The notes beneath the pieces were generated by a model. It ran no database searches. It was not told the origin of the DNA and was given only the letters and a program-made list of their open reading frames with translations. From NCBI RefSeq assembly GCF_008831265.1, contig NZ_VTTH01000002.1, positions 186,001-250,000 of the forward strand: 64,000 bases of DNA, written 5' to 3'. Made by a program: the position numbers and the translations under genes. Positions 52,984-61,751 of this stretch are shown here, one piece after another. This DNA comes from Lacisediminimonas profundi. Lineage in GTDB: Bacteria; Pseudomonadota; Gammaproteobacteria; Burkholderiales; Burkholderiaceae_D. Position 1 is the first letter of the stretch. Each line of letters begins with the position of its first letter.

Positions 52984-54740
52984 GGACTTTCCTGACACTC
53001 GGCATTGTGGTTGCCGCGCTGGCGGCGGTGCCGTTCTTCGGCAGCGCCTACCTGACTTCCTTCCTGTTCACCGTGCTGATCGCCTACATCCTGGGCCAGA
53101 GCTGGGATTGGGTCGCAGGAGAGATGGGCTATGTCAACCTTGGCCATTTCGTCTTTTACGGATTGGGCGCCTATGTGTTTGCCATTGCGCTGGTAGCCAA
53201 ATATCCCTCGACGGTTGCGATCCTGATCGCAGTGCTGCTGACGGTCGCGGTGGCCGCCTTGCTGGCGTTCCCGCTGTTCCGGCTGCGTGGCGACTACTTC
53301 GCATTCGCCACGCTGGCCCTGCTGCCGCTGGCGGAGCTGCTGGCCTACAACCTGAGCGACCTGACCAAGGGTGGCGACGGCATTGTGCTGCCGATCGAAA
53401 ACGTGATGCGCCAGACCTACATGATCGCGCTGGCGATCTGCGTGGTCACATTCATCGTCACGATCCGTATCAACGGCGTCCGCTTCGGCTATGCCCTCAA
53501 GAGCATCCGCAATGACGAGGATGTGGCCGAGGTGCTTGGCGTGCGCATCGCGCCCGTCAAGACTGCGGTGCTGGCGCTGTCGGCAGCCTTCGCTGCAATG
53601 GCCGGCGCCACCCAGGCCTGGCAGATGAGCTATATCGACCCGGCTACGGTGTTCGGCCTGAACGTGGCCCTGATCCCGGTGGCGATGGTGCTGTTCGGCG
53701 GCTCCGGCCTGCGCTGGGGGCCGCTGGTTGGCGTGGTTCTGTTGGCCTGCCTGCAGCAGTGGCTGCTGGTGCGCATGGAAATCCTGCACGCCACCGTCTA
53801 CGGACTGATCATCCTGTTGATCGGACGCTTCATGCCCGGCGGCCTGTTGCGCGCAGCCTGGGTACGGAACAGCCGCTGGCTGGCGCCGCTATCGCGCGAA
53901 CATCACAGCTTCATCGTGCAGGCGCCGGTGGCTGTTGCCGCCGTCAGAGCCGAAGGAAGCTGGCCCAGGTTGCCGCTGCCGGCGATCAAGCCGCGTCCGG
54001 GTACGCCGCTGCTCCAGTGTCGCGGCGTGCGCATGGTTTTCGGCGGAAACGTGGCTGTCGACGACGTCACGCTGGACATCAACGAAGGCGAGATAGTCGG
54101 CCTGATCGGGCCGAACGGATCCGGCAAGACGACCTTGTTCAACTGCATCTCGCGCGTCTATACGCCGACCGCCGGCGAACTGAGCTTCGGCGGACAGGCG
54201 CTGGCTTCGATGCGGCGCGACCAGATCGCCAAGCTTGGCGTTGGCCGCACCCATCAGATTCCACGTCCGTTCGGTGACCTGACGGTACAGGAAAACATCG
54301 CGATCCCTCTGATGTTCCACGACCACAGCCTGAGTCCGGCGCAGGCGTTCGAGCAGTCGCGCGCCTTCATGGCCTTCGCCGACCTGGAGCGACGCAGCGG
54401 CGACCGCGCCGACTCGCTGTCGTTGCAGGAGAAGAAAGCACTGGAATTCGCGCGTGCACTGGCCTGCAAGCCAAGGCTGCTGCTGGTCGACGAAGTGGCG
54501 TCCGGCCTGACGCCGGCAGAGGTCAGGCGCTTCGTCGAGCAGATCCGCCACGTGCGTGACGAGTACGGCATCACGGTGATCTGGGTCGAGCACATATTCT
54601 CGGCGCTGGCACAGGTGGTGGACCGGGTGGTGGCGCTGGAGCAGGGCGCGGTCATCGCCAACGGCTCGCTGGATGATGTGGTGAAGAACGAGCGCGTGCT
54701 GCAGGGCTACCTGGGCAGCGCAGCAGAGGAGGCAGCCTGA
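52980..54740 (+). CDS. LivM-LivG fusion: ABC permease joined to ATPase
   Basis: A 586-residue fusion. Residues 1-290 are a LivM-type permease (SWDWVAGEMGYVNLGHFVFY, FRLRGDYFAFATLALLPLAE). A linker of about 50 residues leads to a LivG-type ATPase (about 340-586) with Walker A GLIGPNGSGKTTLFNC, Q-loop VGRTHQIPRPF, Walker B RLLLVDEVASGL and switch WVEHIF. The signature motif is degenerate (SLSLQEKKALEFARAL instead of LSGGQ/LSYGEQ). It overlaps livF by one base. Confidence 0.92.
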   Translation: MRTFLTLGIVVAALAAVPFFGSAYLTSFLFTVLIAYILGQSWDWVAGEMGYVNLGHFVFYGLGAYVFAIALVAKYPSTVAILIAVLLTVAVAALLAFPLFRLRGDYFAFATLALLPLAELLAYNLSDLTKGGDGIVLPIENVMRQTYMIALAICVVTFIVTIRINGVRFGYALKSIRNDEDVAEVLGVRIAPVKTAVLALSAAFAAMAGATQAWQMSYIDPATVFGLNVALIPVAMVLFGGSGLRWGPLVGVVLLACLQQWLLVRMEILHATVYGLIILLIGRFMPGGLLRAAWVRNSRWLAPLSREHHSFIVQAPVAVAAVRAEGSWPRLPLPAIKPRPGTPLLQCRGVRMVFGGNVAVDDVTLDINEGEIVGLIGPNGSGKTTLFNCISRVYTPTAGELSFGGQALASMRRDQIAKLGVGRTHQIPRPFGDLTVQENIAIPLMFHDHSLSPAQAFEQSRAFMAFADLERRSGDRADSLSLQEKKALEFARALACKPRLLLVDEVASGLTPAEVRRFVEQIRHVRDEYGITVIWVEHIFSALAQVVDRVVALEQGAVIANGSLDDVVKNERVLQGYLGSAAEEAA

Positions 54741-55447
54741 TGCTTGAACTGAAAAGCCTGGCCGTCGACCACGGCAAGCTGCGCGCATTGTGGGATATCA
54801 GTCTCGAGGTGCGGCAGGGAGAAAAAGTGGCGCTGCTCGGCGCCAATGGTGCGGGCAAGTCGACCACGATCGGCGCGATCGCCGGTATCTATCCGGTGGC
54901 AGCAGGCAGCGTCACCTATGAAGGCCAGTCGCTGACCAACGCCAGCCCGGCCGAGGTCGTGCGGCGCGGGATTGCCGCAGTGCCAGAGGGGCGGCGGCTG
55001 TTTACGGCAATGAGCGTGCAGGAGAACCTGACCATGGGTGCTTACTCGCGCCATTTGCGTGGCAGCGTGGACGAGGGGCTGGAAAAAGTGTTCTCGCTGT
55101 TCCCGATCCTGCGCGACAAGCGGCGCCAGAACGCCGGCGAGCTGTCAGGTGGCCAGCAACAACAGGTGGCGATTGCGCGCGGCCTGATGGCCTCGCCCAG
55201 GTTGCTGCTGCTGGACGAACCCTTTATCGGCGTTGCCCCCAAGGTGATCGATGAAATCCTCGATGCGTTGCGGCGCATCGTGGCAGAAGGGGTGACGGTC
55301 CTGCTGGTGGAGCAGAACATCCATCGCGCGCTGAATTTCGCCAATCGTGCCTACGTGATCGAGAACGGCCGCACGGTACTGGAAGGGAACCGGGAAAGCC
55401 TGCTGGACAATCCGGCATTCGCCGACAAGTTCCTCGGGCTGGAGTGA
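54740..55447 (+). CDS. LivF-type ABC transporter ATPase
   Basis: A 235-residue ATPase: Walker A LLGANGAGKSTTIGA, signature ELSGGQQQQVAIARGLM, Walker B RLLLLDEPFIGVAPKV, switch LVEQNIHRAL. It pairs with the ATPase domain of the preceding fusion to drive the transporter. The start overlaps the fusion stop by one base (TGATG). Confidence 0.93.
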   Translation: MLELKSLAVDHGKLRALWDISLEVRQGEKVALLGANGAGKSTTIGAIAGIYPVAAGSVTYEGQSLTNASPAEVVRRGIAAVPEGRRLFTAMSVQENLTMGAYSRHLRGSVDEGLEKVFSLFPILRDKRRQNAGELSGGQQQQVAIARGLMASPRLLLLDEPFIGVAPKVIDEILDALRRIVAEGVTVLLVEQNIHRALNFANRAYVIENGRTVLEGNRESLLDNPAFADKFLGLE

Positions 55448-55466
55448 GGCAGGGAGGCAAGGAATA

Positions 55467-55506
55467 CCAGGAGCAAGACCAGGAGCAAGACCAGGAGCAA
55501 GACCAG
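55467..55506 (+). repeat. 12-bp tandem repeat after livF
   Basis: CCAGGAGCAAGA occurs three times in a row from 55467, 55479 and 55491, with a partial fourth. It fills much of the 90-bp gap before the hydroxylase gene and contains repeated AGGAG boxes. Confidence 0.85.
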
Positions 55507-55537
55507 TACGAAGTTCAAAAGGAAAACGGAGACTGAC

Positions 55538-56296
55538 ATGCACTATGACGACGAAACCGAGGCGCGCTCGCGCGCCTACCGCGACCAATACCGGGAGAGC
55601 ACCCCGTCCTGGTACCGCGGGGAGATGCACCTGGCTTTCACGCTGCTGTTTACCGGTGGCGTGCTGGCATACTGCGCGTCGAAGCTGAGCGGCACGACCT
55701 GGCAGGAATGGATGCTGGTAGTGCCGATGTTCCTGTTCGGGAATTTCATCGAATGGGCCGGGCATCGCTACCTGCTGCATCGCCCGACCAAGCTGATGAA
55801 GGCAGTCTACAAACGTCATGTCGGCACCCATCACCAGTTCTTCAGCCACAAGTCGCTGGACTACAATGGCCAGCGTGACTGGCGGGCGCTATTGTTCCCG
55901 CCGTTTGCGCCGGTGCTGTTCGTGCTGACGGCGCTGCCGGCGGCGCTGATCCTGGGCATGGCGTGGACGGCCAATGCCGGCTACATCGTGATGCTGACGA
56001 TGGCAGGCTATTTCATCATGTACGAGGGGTTGCATACCTTGTCTCACATAGAAAACAGCCCGTTCCTGGACAAGTTGCCGCTGGTGAACAGCGTGCGGCG
56101 CATGCACGTGATGCACCACAACCCGGACTTCATGCATACGCACAATTTCAACCTTACCTTCCCGATCTGCGATGCGTTGTTCGGCACCAGCGATCTGGAC
56201 AAGGGGGTCATAGGCACGCTCTTCAACGGCATGTCGGATGAGGCCATGAAGCCGGAATACCAGGAAATCACAAGAAAGCAGCGCCGCGAGGGCTGA
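55538..56296 (+). CDS. fatty acid hydroxylase/sterol desaturase-superfamily membrane enzyme
   Basis: A 252-residue di-iron membrane enzyme. Histidine boxes are in EWAGHRYLLHRPT, YKRHVGTHHQFFSHKSLD and RRMHVMHHNPDFMHTHNFN. Four membrane segments include LLFTGGVLAYCASKL and FVLTALPAALILGMAW. Family members hydroxylate or desaturate lipids, sterols or carotenoids. Placement directly downstream of an uptake operon and before an SDR and an aldehyde dehydrogenase suggests oxidation of an alkyl or hydroxymethyl group. Confidence 0.85.
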   Translation: MHYDDETEARSRAYRDQYRESTPSWYRGEMHLAFTLLFTGGVLAYCASKLSGTTWQEWMLVVPMFLFGNFIEWAGHRYLLHRPTKLMKAVYKRHVGTHHQFFSHKSLDYNGQRDWRALLFPPFAPVLFVLTALPAALILGMAWTANAGYIVMLTMAGYFIMYEGLHTLSHIENSPFLDKLPLVNSVRRMHVMHHNPDFMHTHNFNLTFPICDALFGTSDLDKGVIGTLFNGMSDEAMKPEYQEITRKQRREG

Positions 56297-56334
56297 TCAC
56301 AATCAACAACAGGCAATACAGAGGAGAGATACAG

Positions 56335-57102
56335 ATGGAGCAGGCAGGCAGGCTGGCCGGGCGGGTGGCAATCATCACCGGCGCCGCGCAGGGGATCGGG
56401 GCGCAGTATGCGCATGCGCTGGCAGCAGCGGGCGCGGGCGTGGTCGTGGCCGACATCCAGGATGCGCAAGCGGTGGCGCAAGCCATCGTTGCGGCGGGCG
56501 GGAAGGCGCTGGCAGTCAAGGTCGACGTCACCGACGCCGAGTCCGTGCGCGGCATGGTGGCGGCCACCGTCAAGTATTTCGGGCGGGTCGACATCCTGGT
56601 CAATAACGCAGCGTTGTTCGGTAATGTGTCGCTCAAGCCCTTCGAGGAAATCGAATCCGCTGAATGGGACCGCATGATGATGGTGAACGTGCGCGGCTCG
56701 TTCGAGTGCAGCAAGGCGGTGTCGGCTGAAATGCGCAAGAACAAGTACGGCAAGATCGTCAACATCGCATCCGGCACGGTATTCAAGGGCGCGCCGATGA
56801 TGCTCCATTACGTCGCCTCCAAGGGCGCGGTGGTGGCGATGACGCGTGCCCTGGCGCGCGAGCTCGGTGCCGACGGCATTCGCGTCAACACGCTGGCACC
56901 GGGACTGGTGATGAGCGAAAATGTGCTCGCCAATCCGGCCTGGAAGGGCGCCATCGTGGAAAACAACGTGGCCAGCCGCGCCATCAAGCGCGAGGCGACG
57001 CCGGAAGACATGTGCGGAACGATGCTGTACCTCTGTTCCGCGGACAGCGACTTCGTCACCGGCCAGGTCCTGGTCGTGGACGGTGGCTCAGTAATGCATT
57101 GA
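56335..57102 (+). CDS. SDR-family NAD(P)-dependent oxidoreductase
   Basis: A 255-residue classical short-chain dehydrogenase: cofactor motif ITGAAQGIGAQYAHAL, NNA motif LVNNAALFG, catalytic Ser-Tyr-Lys in NIASGTVFKGAP and HYVASKGAVVAM, and the C-terminal TGQVLVVDGGSVMH. It likely oxidises an alcohol to a ketone or aldehyde. It sits between the hydroxylase (38 bp) and the aldehyde dehydrogenase (11 bp) with an AGAGGAGAG ribosome site, implying a stepwise oxidation. Confidence 0.92.
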   Translation: MEQAGRLAGRVAIITGAAQGIGAQYAHALAAAGAGVVVADIQDAQAVAQAIVAAGGKALAVKVDVTDAESVRGMVAATVKYFGRVDILVNNAALFGNVSLKPFEEIESAEWDRMMMVNVRGSFECSKAVSAEMRKNKYGKIVNIASGTVFKGAPMMLHYVASKGAVVAMTRALARELGADGIRVNTLAPGLVMSENVLANPAWKGAIVENNVASRAIKREATPEDMCGTMLYLCSADSDFVTGQVLVVDGGSVMH

Positions 57103-57113
57103 AGGGGAAGAAA

Positions 57114-58568
57114 ATGGACAATATTTCAGCAAAAAACCTGATCAATGGCGTCTGGAGCGGCGCCCAGGACGGCGCCAGCGCCGCCAGCCGGAATCCGGCT
57201 AACCAGGAAGTCATCGGCAGCTTTCCGGCCAGCGGCCGTGCCGATGCGCAGGCGGCGATCGCCGCCGCAGCAGCAGCTTTCGAACTGCCGAACTGGGCCC
57301 AGAATCCGCGCCTGCGCCAGCTGGTCATGCTGCGCTGGGCCGACCGGATGGAGCAGCGCGCCGAATTCCTGGCGCAATTGCTCACGCGCGAGAACGGCAA
57401 GGTAATTGCCCAGTCGCGTGGCGAGATCATGGGGGCGGTCTCCGAGATCCGCTATTACGCAGGCCTGACGCGTTACATCCCCGGCCACGTTTTTGAAGTG
57501 GAGCCGGGCGTGTTCTCCACCATGCTGAAGGAGCCGGCCGGCGTGGCCGGCATCATCGTGCCGTGGAATGCGCCGGTGGTGCTGTTGATCCGCTCGCTGA
57601 CGCCGGCGCTGTGCGCCGGCTGCACCACGGTGGTCAAGCCGGCGCCGCAAACCGCGCTGATCACCTACGAGGTGCTGCGCGACCTGCATGATGCGCAGGG
57701 CCTGCCGCCTGGCGTGCTGAACCTGGTCAGCGAAACAGGACATGCGGTGGCACAGGAAATGGTCAGCAGCCCGGACGTGGCCGTATTGAGCTTCACGGGT
57801 TCCAACGCCACCGGCGCTCGCATCATGGCCGATGCCGCACCGACCATGAAAAAACTATCGCTGGAACTGGGCGGCAAGTCGTGCTGCCTGGTGTTCCCCG
57901 ATGCCGACATCGCTACCGCGGCACCGGCAATTGCGCAGGCCGCGGTCATCATCTCCGGCCAGCAATGCACGGCTGCGCGCCGGGTGCTGGTGCATGGCAG
58001 CCGCTACGATGAAATGAAGGCTGCCCTGACCAAGGCTTTCACCAACATGCGGGTTGGTCCTGGCGCAGCCGAGGGAATGCAAATGGGCCCGCTGATCGAT
58101 GTCCCGGCCCTGAAGCATATCCAGGAGCGAGTGCAACTGGCGCTCGATACCTGCGACGAAGTGATCCTGGCCGGTGGCCGGCCGGAAGGCGATCTGAAGA
58201 GCGGTAACTTCATGACGCCGACACTGGTGGCGCACCGGGACACCAGCGCCTTCTTCTGCCAGGAAGAGATTTTCGGACCATTCGTCGTGCTGGAGCGCTT
58301 CGAGGATGAAAAAGAGGCAGTAGCGCGCACCAACCACACCGAGTACGGCCTGTCCGCCAGCGTGTGGACGCAGGACGGTTCCCGTGCATTGCGGGTGGCG
58401 CGTGCCTTGCGCAACGGTACGGTCTGGATCAATGACCACAACAAGCTGTTTGCGGAAGCAGAAACCGGCGGCTACCGCAAGTCCGGTCTCGGGCGCTTGC
58501 ATGGCTATGATGCGCTGGTCGACTTCATGGAAATCAAGCACATCTACCAGAACGCCGGCATGGTCTGA
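57114..58568 (+). CDS. NAD(P)-dependent aldehyde dehydrogenase
   Basis: A 484-residue aldehyde dehydrogenase. The cofactor segment is IIVPWNAPVVLLIRSL, the general base is in KKLSLELGGKSCC, the nucleophile cysteine is in IISGQQCTAARRV, and the C-terminal motif is GYRKSGLGRLHGYDAL. The ATG follows AAGGGGAAGAAA; the longer frame from 57012 overlaps the SDR gene and is rejected. It ends the operon before a terminator. The aldehyde is unknown. Confidence 0.92.
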   Translation: MDNISAKNLINGVWSGAQDGASAASRNPANQEVIGSFPASGRADAQAAIAAAAAAFELPNWAQNPRLRQLVMLRWADRMEQRAEFLAQLLTRENGKVIAQSRGEIMGAVSEIRYYAGLTRYIPGHVFEVEPGVFSTMLKEPAGVAGIIVPWNAPVVLLIRSLTPALCAGCTTVVKPAPQTALITYEVLRDLHDAQGLPPGVLNLVSETGHAVAQEMVSSPDVAVLSFTGSNATGARIMADAAPTMKKLSLELGGKSCCLVFPDADIATAAPAIAQAAVIISGQQCTAARRVLVHGSRYDEMKAALTKAFTNMRVGPGAAEGMQMGPLIDVPALKHIQERVQLALDTCDEVILAGGRPEGDLKSGNFMTPTLVAHRDTSAFFCQEEIFGPFVVLERFEDEKEAVARTNHTEYGLSASVWTQDGSRALRVARALRNGTVWINDHNKLFAEAETGGYRKSGLGRLHGYDALVDFMEIKHIYQNAGMV

Positions 58569-58607
58569 TCGCTTTCCAGCGGCTCAGCTTGAGCAGCTGG
58601 CAAGATG

Positions 58608-58636
58608 AAAAAGGGAGCCCCAACGGGCTCCCTTTT
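58608..58636. terminator. bidirectional terminator between convergent genes
   Basis: AAAAAGGGAGCCC, loop CAAC, GGGCTCCCTTTTT: an 8-bp GC-rich stem with A5 and T5 flanks, serving the aldehyde dehydrogenase operon (+) and the Rid-like gene (-). Confidence 0.92.
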
Positions 58637-58647
58637 TCGTTCACCGC

Positions 58648-59427
58648 TCAAGCCGGCAGAAAGATTTCCGGCACCGCGCCGCGCAGATCCATCTCGTATT
58701 CCAGTCCCTTGACCGGTGGCCGCGCGAAATGCCAGGTCAGCCCGCTGCGCATGCGCCCGCGAGTGGCCATCATCTCACCGACCAGCGCGCCAATGTCATG
58801 CACGGTGTACGCTTGGGCGCGGCCTACGTCCTCCCAGCCGAATCCCAGCTCGACCAGGCGTTGCTCCATTTCGTCCAGCACATGGGCCATCTTGAGGCGC
58901 AGCCCCGCCGGCGAGGTGTCACCCAGGGCGACGATGCGTTCATGGTAGGGCTCGCTGCCGTTGCGGGCATCGCCACCGCCGGACAGCATGAAGCTGGCGG
59001 GCGCCGCCGAACCCGTAGGCAGCGTATAGGTGAACGCATACATGCAAACCTGCTCGACACCGCCGTGTTCCGGGCACACATTGGTGCGGGCAACCGGATT
59101 GACGACGCTGCTCGACGGCGGGTTAGCCGGCTGGTACAGGCCCCATTCCTGCAGCGTCTTCACGTACTCGCGGTTGAAATCGATGAAGCCCTGGTCGCTG
59201 AACTGGCCCGGCGAACGCAATTCGCAATGCGCGAAGGCCGTCATCGGCCGGCCGAGGGCCTGCAGGTGCTGTTCGACCGCCCGGAAGGCTGCCTGCAAGG
59301 GCAGCGGCCGCAGGAAGCGCGCCTGCTGCAGCATGAAGCCCGGTTCGGCCGCCACGCCGGCGGAGTACTGGAACACGGCCGGCAGGTAGCGGTAACCGCC
59401 GGCGGGAAAGGATATGGCTTTGCTCAT
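58648..59427 (-). CDS. Rid (YjgF/YER057c)-superfamily protein, long form
   Basis: A 259-residue protein whose C-terminal half has the Rid pattern (VLDEMEQRLVELGFGWEDVG, then QAYTVHD and a barrel end). An N-terminal half (LRPLPLQAAFRAVEQHLQAL) resembles a degenerate second copy. Rid proteins deaminate reactive enamines/imines. A related long form is 2-aminomuconate-type deaminase (CnbZ), so a role in aromatic amine catabolism is possible but unproven. It lies 10 bp downstream of a Bug receptor gene on the same strand. Confidence 0.6.
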   Translation of the reverse strand: MSKAISFPAGGYRYLPAVFQYSAGVAAEPGFMLQQARFLRPLPLQAAFRAVEQHLQALGRPMTAFAHCELRSPGQFSDQGFIDFNREYVKTLQEWGLYQPANPPSSSVVNPVARTNVCPEHGGVEQVCMYAFTYTLPTGSAAPASFMLSGGGDARNGSEPYHERIVALGDTSPAGLRLKMAHVLDEMEQRLVELGFGWEDVGRAQAYTVHDIGALVGEMMATRGRMRSGLTWHFARPPVKGLEYEMDLRGAVPEIFLPA

Positions 59428-59437
59428 TGTCGGGGGC

Positions 59438-60487
59438 TCAATCTATTTTCATGTTGGATGTGGTGACAATCTGCGCATACTTCGCGATCTCGCGCTCTAT
59501 GTGCTGGCCGAAGCTTGCACTGCTACCGCCCATTATCTCGATTCCGCGGTCCCCGAGGTTCTTGCGCACGGCCGGTTCCTGCAGCGCGCGGTTCACCAGT
59601 GCATTCATTTTCTCGACGGTCTCGCGCGGCATCCCCGCCGGCGCCAGCAGTCCGTACCAGGAGTCGGTTTCGAACTTTGGATAGCCCTGTTCGGCTATCG
59701 TCGGAATTTCCGGTGCCAGCGGCGCCCGCGTCAGGTAAGTCGTGCCCAGGGCTTTCAGCTTGCCGCTGCGGATGTGCGGCAGGAAGTCAGGCAGGTTCCC
59801 GAACATCAGGTCGATGTTCCCGGCCAGCAGGTCGGTCAGCGCCGGCCCTTGTCCGCGGTAGGGAATGTGGACCATGTAAATGCCGGCCATCTGCTTGAGC
59901 ATCTCGCCGGCGAAATGCGCGGTGGTGCCATTGCCGAAGGAGCCGTAGGAGAGCTTGCCGGGATTCTTTTTGGCCCACACTATCAGGTCGTTCAGGTTGG
60001 TGAAGGGCAGCCCGGGCCGTACCGCCAGTACGTTGGCCGTGCGTGCCATCAGCAGCACCGGTTGCAGGTCGCGGGTGCTGTGGTAGGGCAGGGTCTTGAC
60101 CAGTGTATGGTTGACGGTGAAGCTGTTGGCCACGCCGCCGAAGCTCAGGTTGTCGGTGGCCTTGGCGGTAGCATCAACGCCGATTACGGTGCCGGCGCCG
60201 GGCTTGTTGTCGACAATGACCGGCGAACCCAGATAGCGGGAAATTTCCGGTGTCAGCACGCGTACCACCGAATCCATGGTGCTGGCGCCGCCGGGGAAGG
60301 GCACGATGATGCGCACATTGCGGCCATCGGGCCAATTCGAAGCAGCGCTGGCCGCTGGAGACTGGGCCAGTGCAAGCTGCGACATTGCCAGCAAGACGGT
60401 GCCGGTGGCAAGGAGCAGGCAGCGCTGCAGGAAGGAATGACGCGGAGCGTGAAGCGGAAAATGACGCTGGGAAGGGACTTCGGACAT
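59438..60487 (-). CDS. TctC/Bug-family periplasmic solute receptor (second)
   Basis: A 349-residue Bug receptor with a long signal region ending QLALAQSPAA and family motifs RNVRIIVPFPGGASTMDSVV, VIVDNKPGAGTVIGVDA, VHIPYRGQGPALTDLLAG and GLLAPAGMPRETV. ATG 60487 has GGAGGCCGTTG before it and is preferred to the upstream extension. It leads a two-gene unit with the Rid-like gene, divergent from an AraC regulator. Confidence 0.9.
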   Translation of the reverse strand: MSEVPSQRHFPLHAPRHSFLQRCLLLATGTVLLAMSQLALAQSPAASAASNWPDGRNVRIIVPFPGGASTMDSVVRVLTPEISRYLGSPVIVDNKPGAGTVIGVDATAKATDNLSFGGVANSFTVNHTLVKTLPYHSTRDLQPVLLMARTANVLAVRPGLPFTNLNDLIVWAKKNPGKLSYGSFGNGTTAHFAGEMLKQMAGIYMVHIPYRGQGPALTDLLAGNIDLMFGNLPDFLPHIRSGKLKALGTTYLTRAPLAPEIPTIAEQGYPKFETDSWYGLLAPAGMPRETVEKMNALVNRALQEPAVRKNLGDRGIEIMGGSSASFGQHIEREIAKYAQIVTTSNMKID

Positions 60488-60794
60488 CAACGGCCTCCAA
60501 TGGAAACACTCGAATGAAATCGTCGTCACCGAAGGATTGCCCGGCGCATATGTCCTGATAGTAATGGAGCGCGCGAAATCCTGGCAAGATTTTGGTGAGT
60601 CCGATTGCCTGGGAATCGACAATGCATTAAGCATGCCCGGTAGAAACCATTACTGAGGCCGCGCGCTGCTGCGGCGCAGCACATCTGCTGCCCACGGTGT
60701 CGTGGTTTACAGATAAGATGGCACGCTCGTGCGGTTGACTCCGCCTCTGCAATGCAGCATCCGATCAATAGCTAAGCAATAGCTAACGCGCACA
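60488..60794. promoter_or_regulatory. divergent promoter region between the Bug and AraC genes
   Basis: 307 bp separate the divergent starts, so both promoters and the AraC operator must lie here. Short direct repeats CAATAGCTAA (60766-60785 region, twice as ATAGCTAAG/ATAGCTAAC) precede the AraC start; no convincing -35/-10 pair is seen. Confidence 0.4.
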
Positions 60795-61751
60795 ATGTCC
60801 ACTGCCATTCGTATTTTCCAGGGCAAGTTCGGCAGGGTGGCTCTCCTCGACATGGACGGGCCACTGGTGACGCACGCCCATTCGCAGTGCCATGTGTTGC
60901 TCAAGGCCAGCGGCGCGGATACGTTTTTTTCGGTGCGCGACCAGTTGCAGCCCTTGGCGGACAACACTGCGGTGCTGGTCAACAGCTGGGAGCCGCATTG
61001 TTATGCGCACCAGAACCCGGATGCGCCGCGCACGCAGATCCTGGCGCTTTACATCGAGCCGATCTGGCTTGGGGCAATCGAGAGCAAGCTCACTTCCAGC
61101 GCCCATCCCGGATTCTTCCGCCGTCCCTGCGTGGAGATCTCTCCGCATATCCGCCGGCTGGCCAATGAGCTGGCGATGCAGATGATGTGTGGCGAACACT
61201 TCAGGGAAGAACAGCTCGAAGTGTCGCTGTCAAACCTGATGATGTCGGTGATCGATGCCTTCTCCGAATGGCGCAGCTTCGATCTGGTGGGGGCGACCCG
61301 CCCGCAACTGGTGCAGGATCGCCGGATCCGGCGCGCGATCACGCTGATGCGCGACAACATGGGTGGGGAACTGAATGTCGACCGGCTGGCGAGCGAAGCG
61401 TGCCTGTCGCGTGCACATTTCTTCAAGCTGTTCCAGCAGTGCACTGCCGTCACGCCGCATGTTTATTCGAATGTGCTGCGCATGGAGGATGCCATCTCCA
61501 GCCTGGCCTGCAGCGACGATACGCTGTGTTCGATCTCGCAGCGCCTGGGCTTTTCAGCCCAGAGCCACTTCACCCGCTTTTTCCAGCAACATCTGGGAAT
61601 TGCGCCCAGCCAGTATCGGCGCGTGGTCGACCTGTACGAGGCGCAACAGGGCCGGCTCGATCAGAGCGAGATCGCGGCCATCAATCGTTCGCGGTCGCTG
61701 GCCGAGCTGGCATCGCCGCTGAAGATGACCTGGCCCCGCTCCAAGGCATAG
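60795..61751 (+). CDS. AraC-family transcriptional regulator
   Basis: A 318-residue regulator with an N-terminal cupin-like ligand domain (AHSQCHVLLKASGADTFFSV) and a C-terminal double helix-turn-helix: LNVDRLASEACLSRAHFFKL and CSISQRLGFSAQSHFTRFFQ. A further 40 residues follow the DNA-binding domain. Its last 91 bp overlap tail-to-tail with the livF-like gene on the other strand. It may regulate the divergent Bug-Rid unit or the neighbouring Liv operons. Confidence 0.88.
   Translation: MSTAIRIFQGKFGRVALLDMDGPLVTHAHSQCHVLLKASGADTFFSVRDQLQPLADNTAVLVNSWEPHCYAHQNPDAPRTQILALYIEPIWLGAIESKLTSSAHPGFFRRPCVEISPHIRRLANELAMQMMCGEHFREEQLEVSLSNLMMSVIDAFSEWRSFDLVGATRPQLVQDRRIRRAITLMRDNMGGELNVDRLASEACLSRAHFFKLFQQCTAVTPHVYSNVLRMEDAISSLACSDDTLCSISQRLGFSAQSHFTRFFQQHLGIAPSQYRRVVDLYEAQQGRLDQSEIAAINRSRSLAELASPLKMTWPRSKA

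Noticed and set aside
59414-60517. 367-codon plus-strand frame opposite the second Bug receptor
   Set aside because: Antisense shadow; the minus strand carries a clear signal peptide and Bug motifs.
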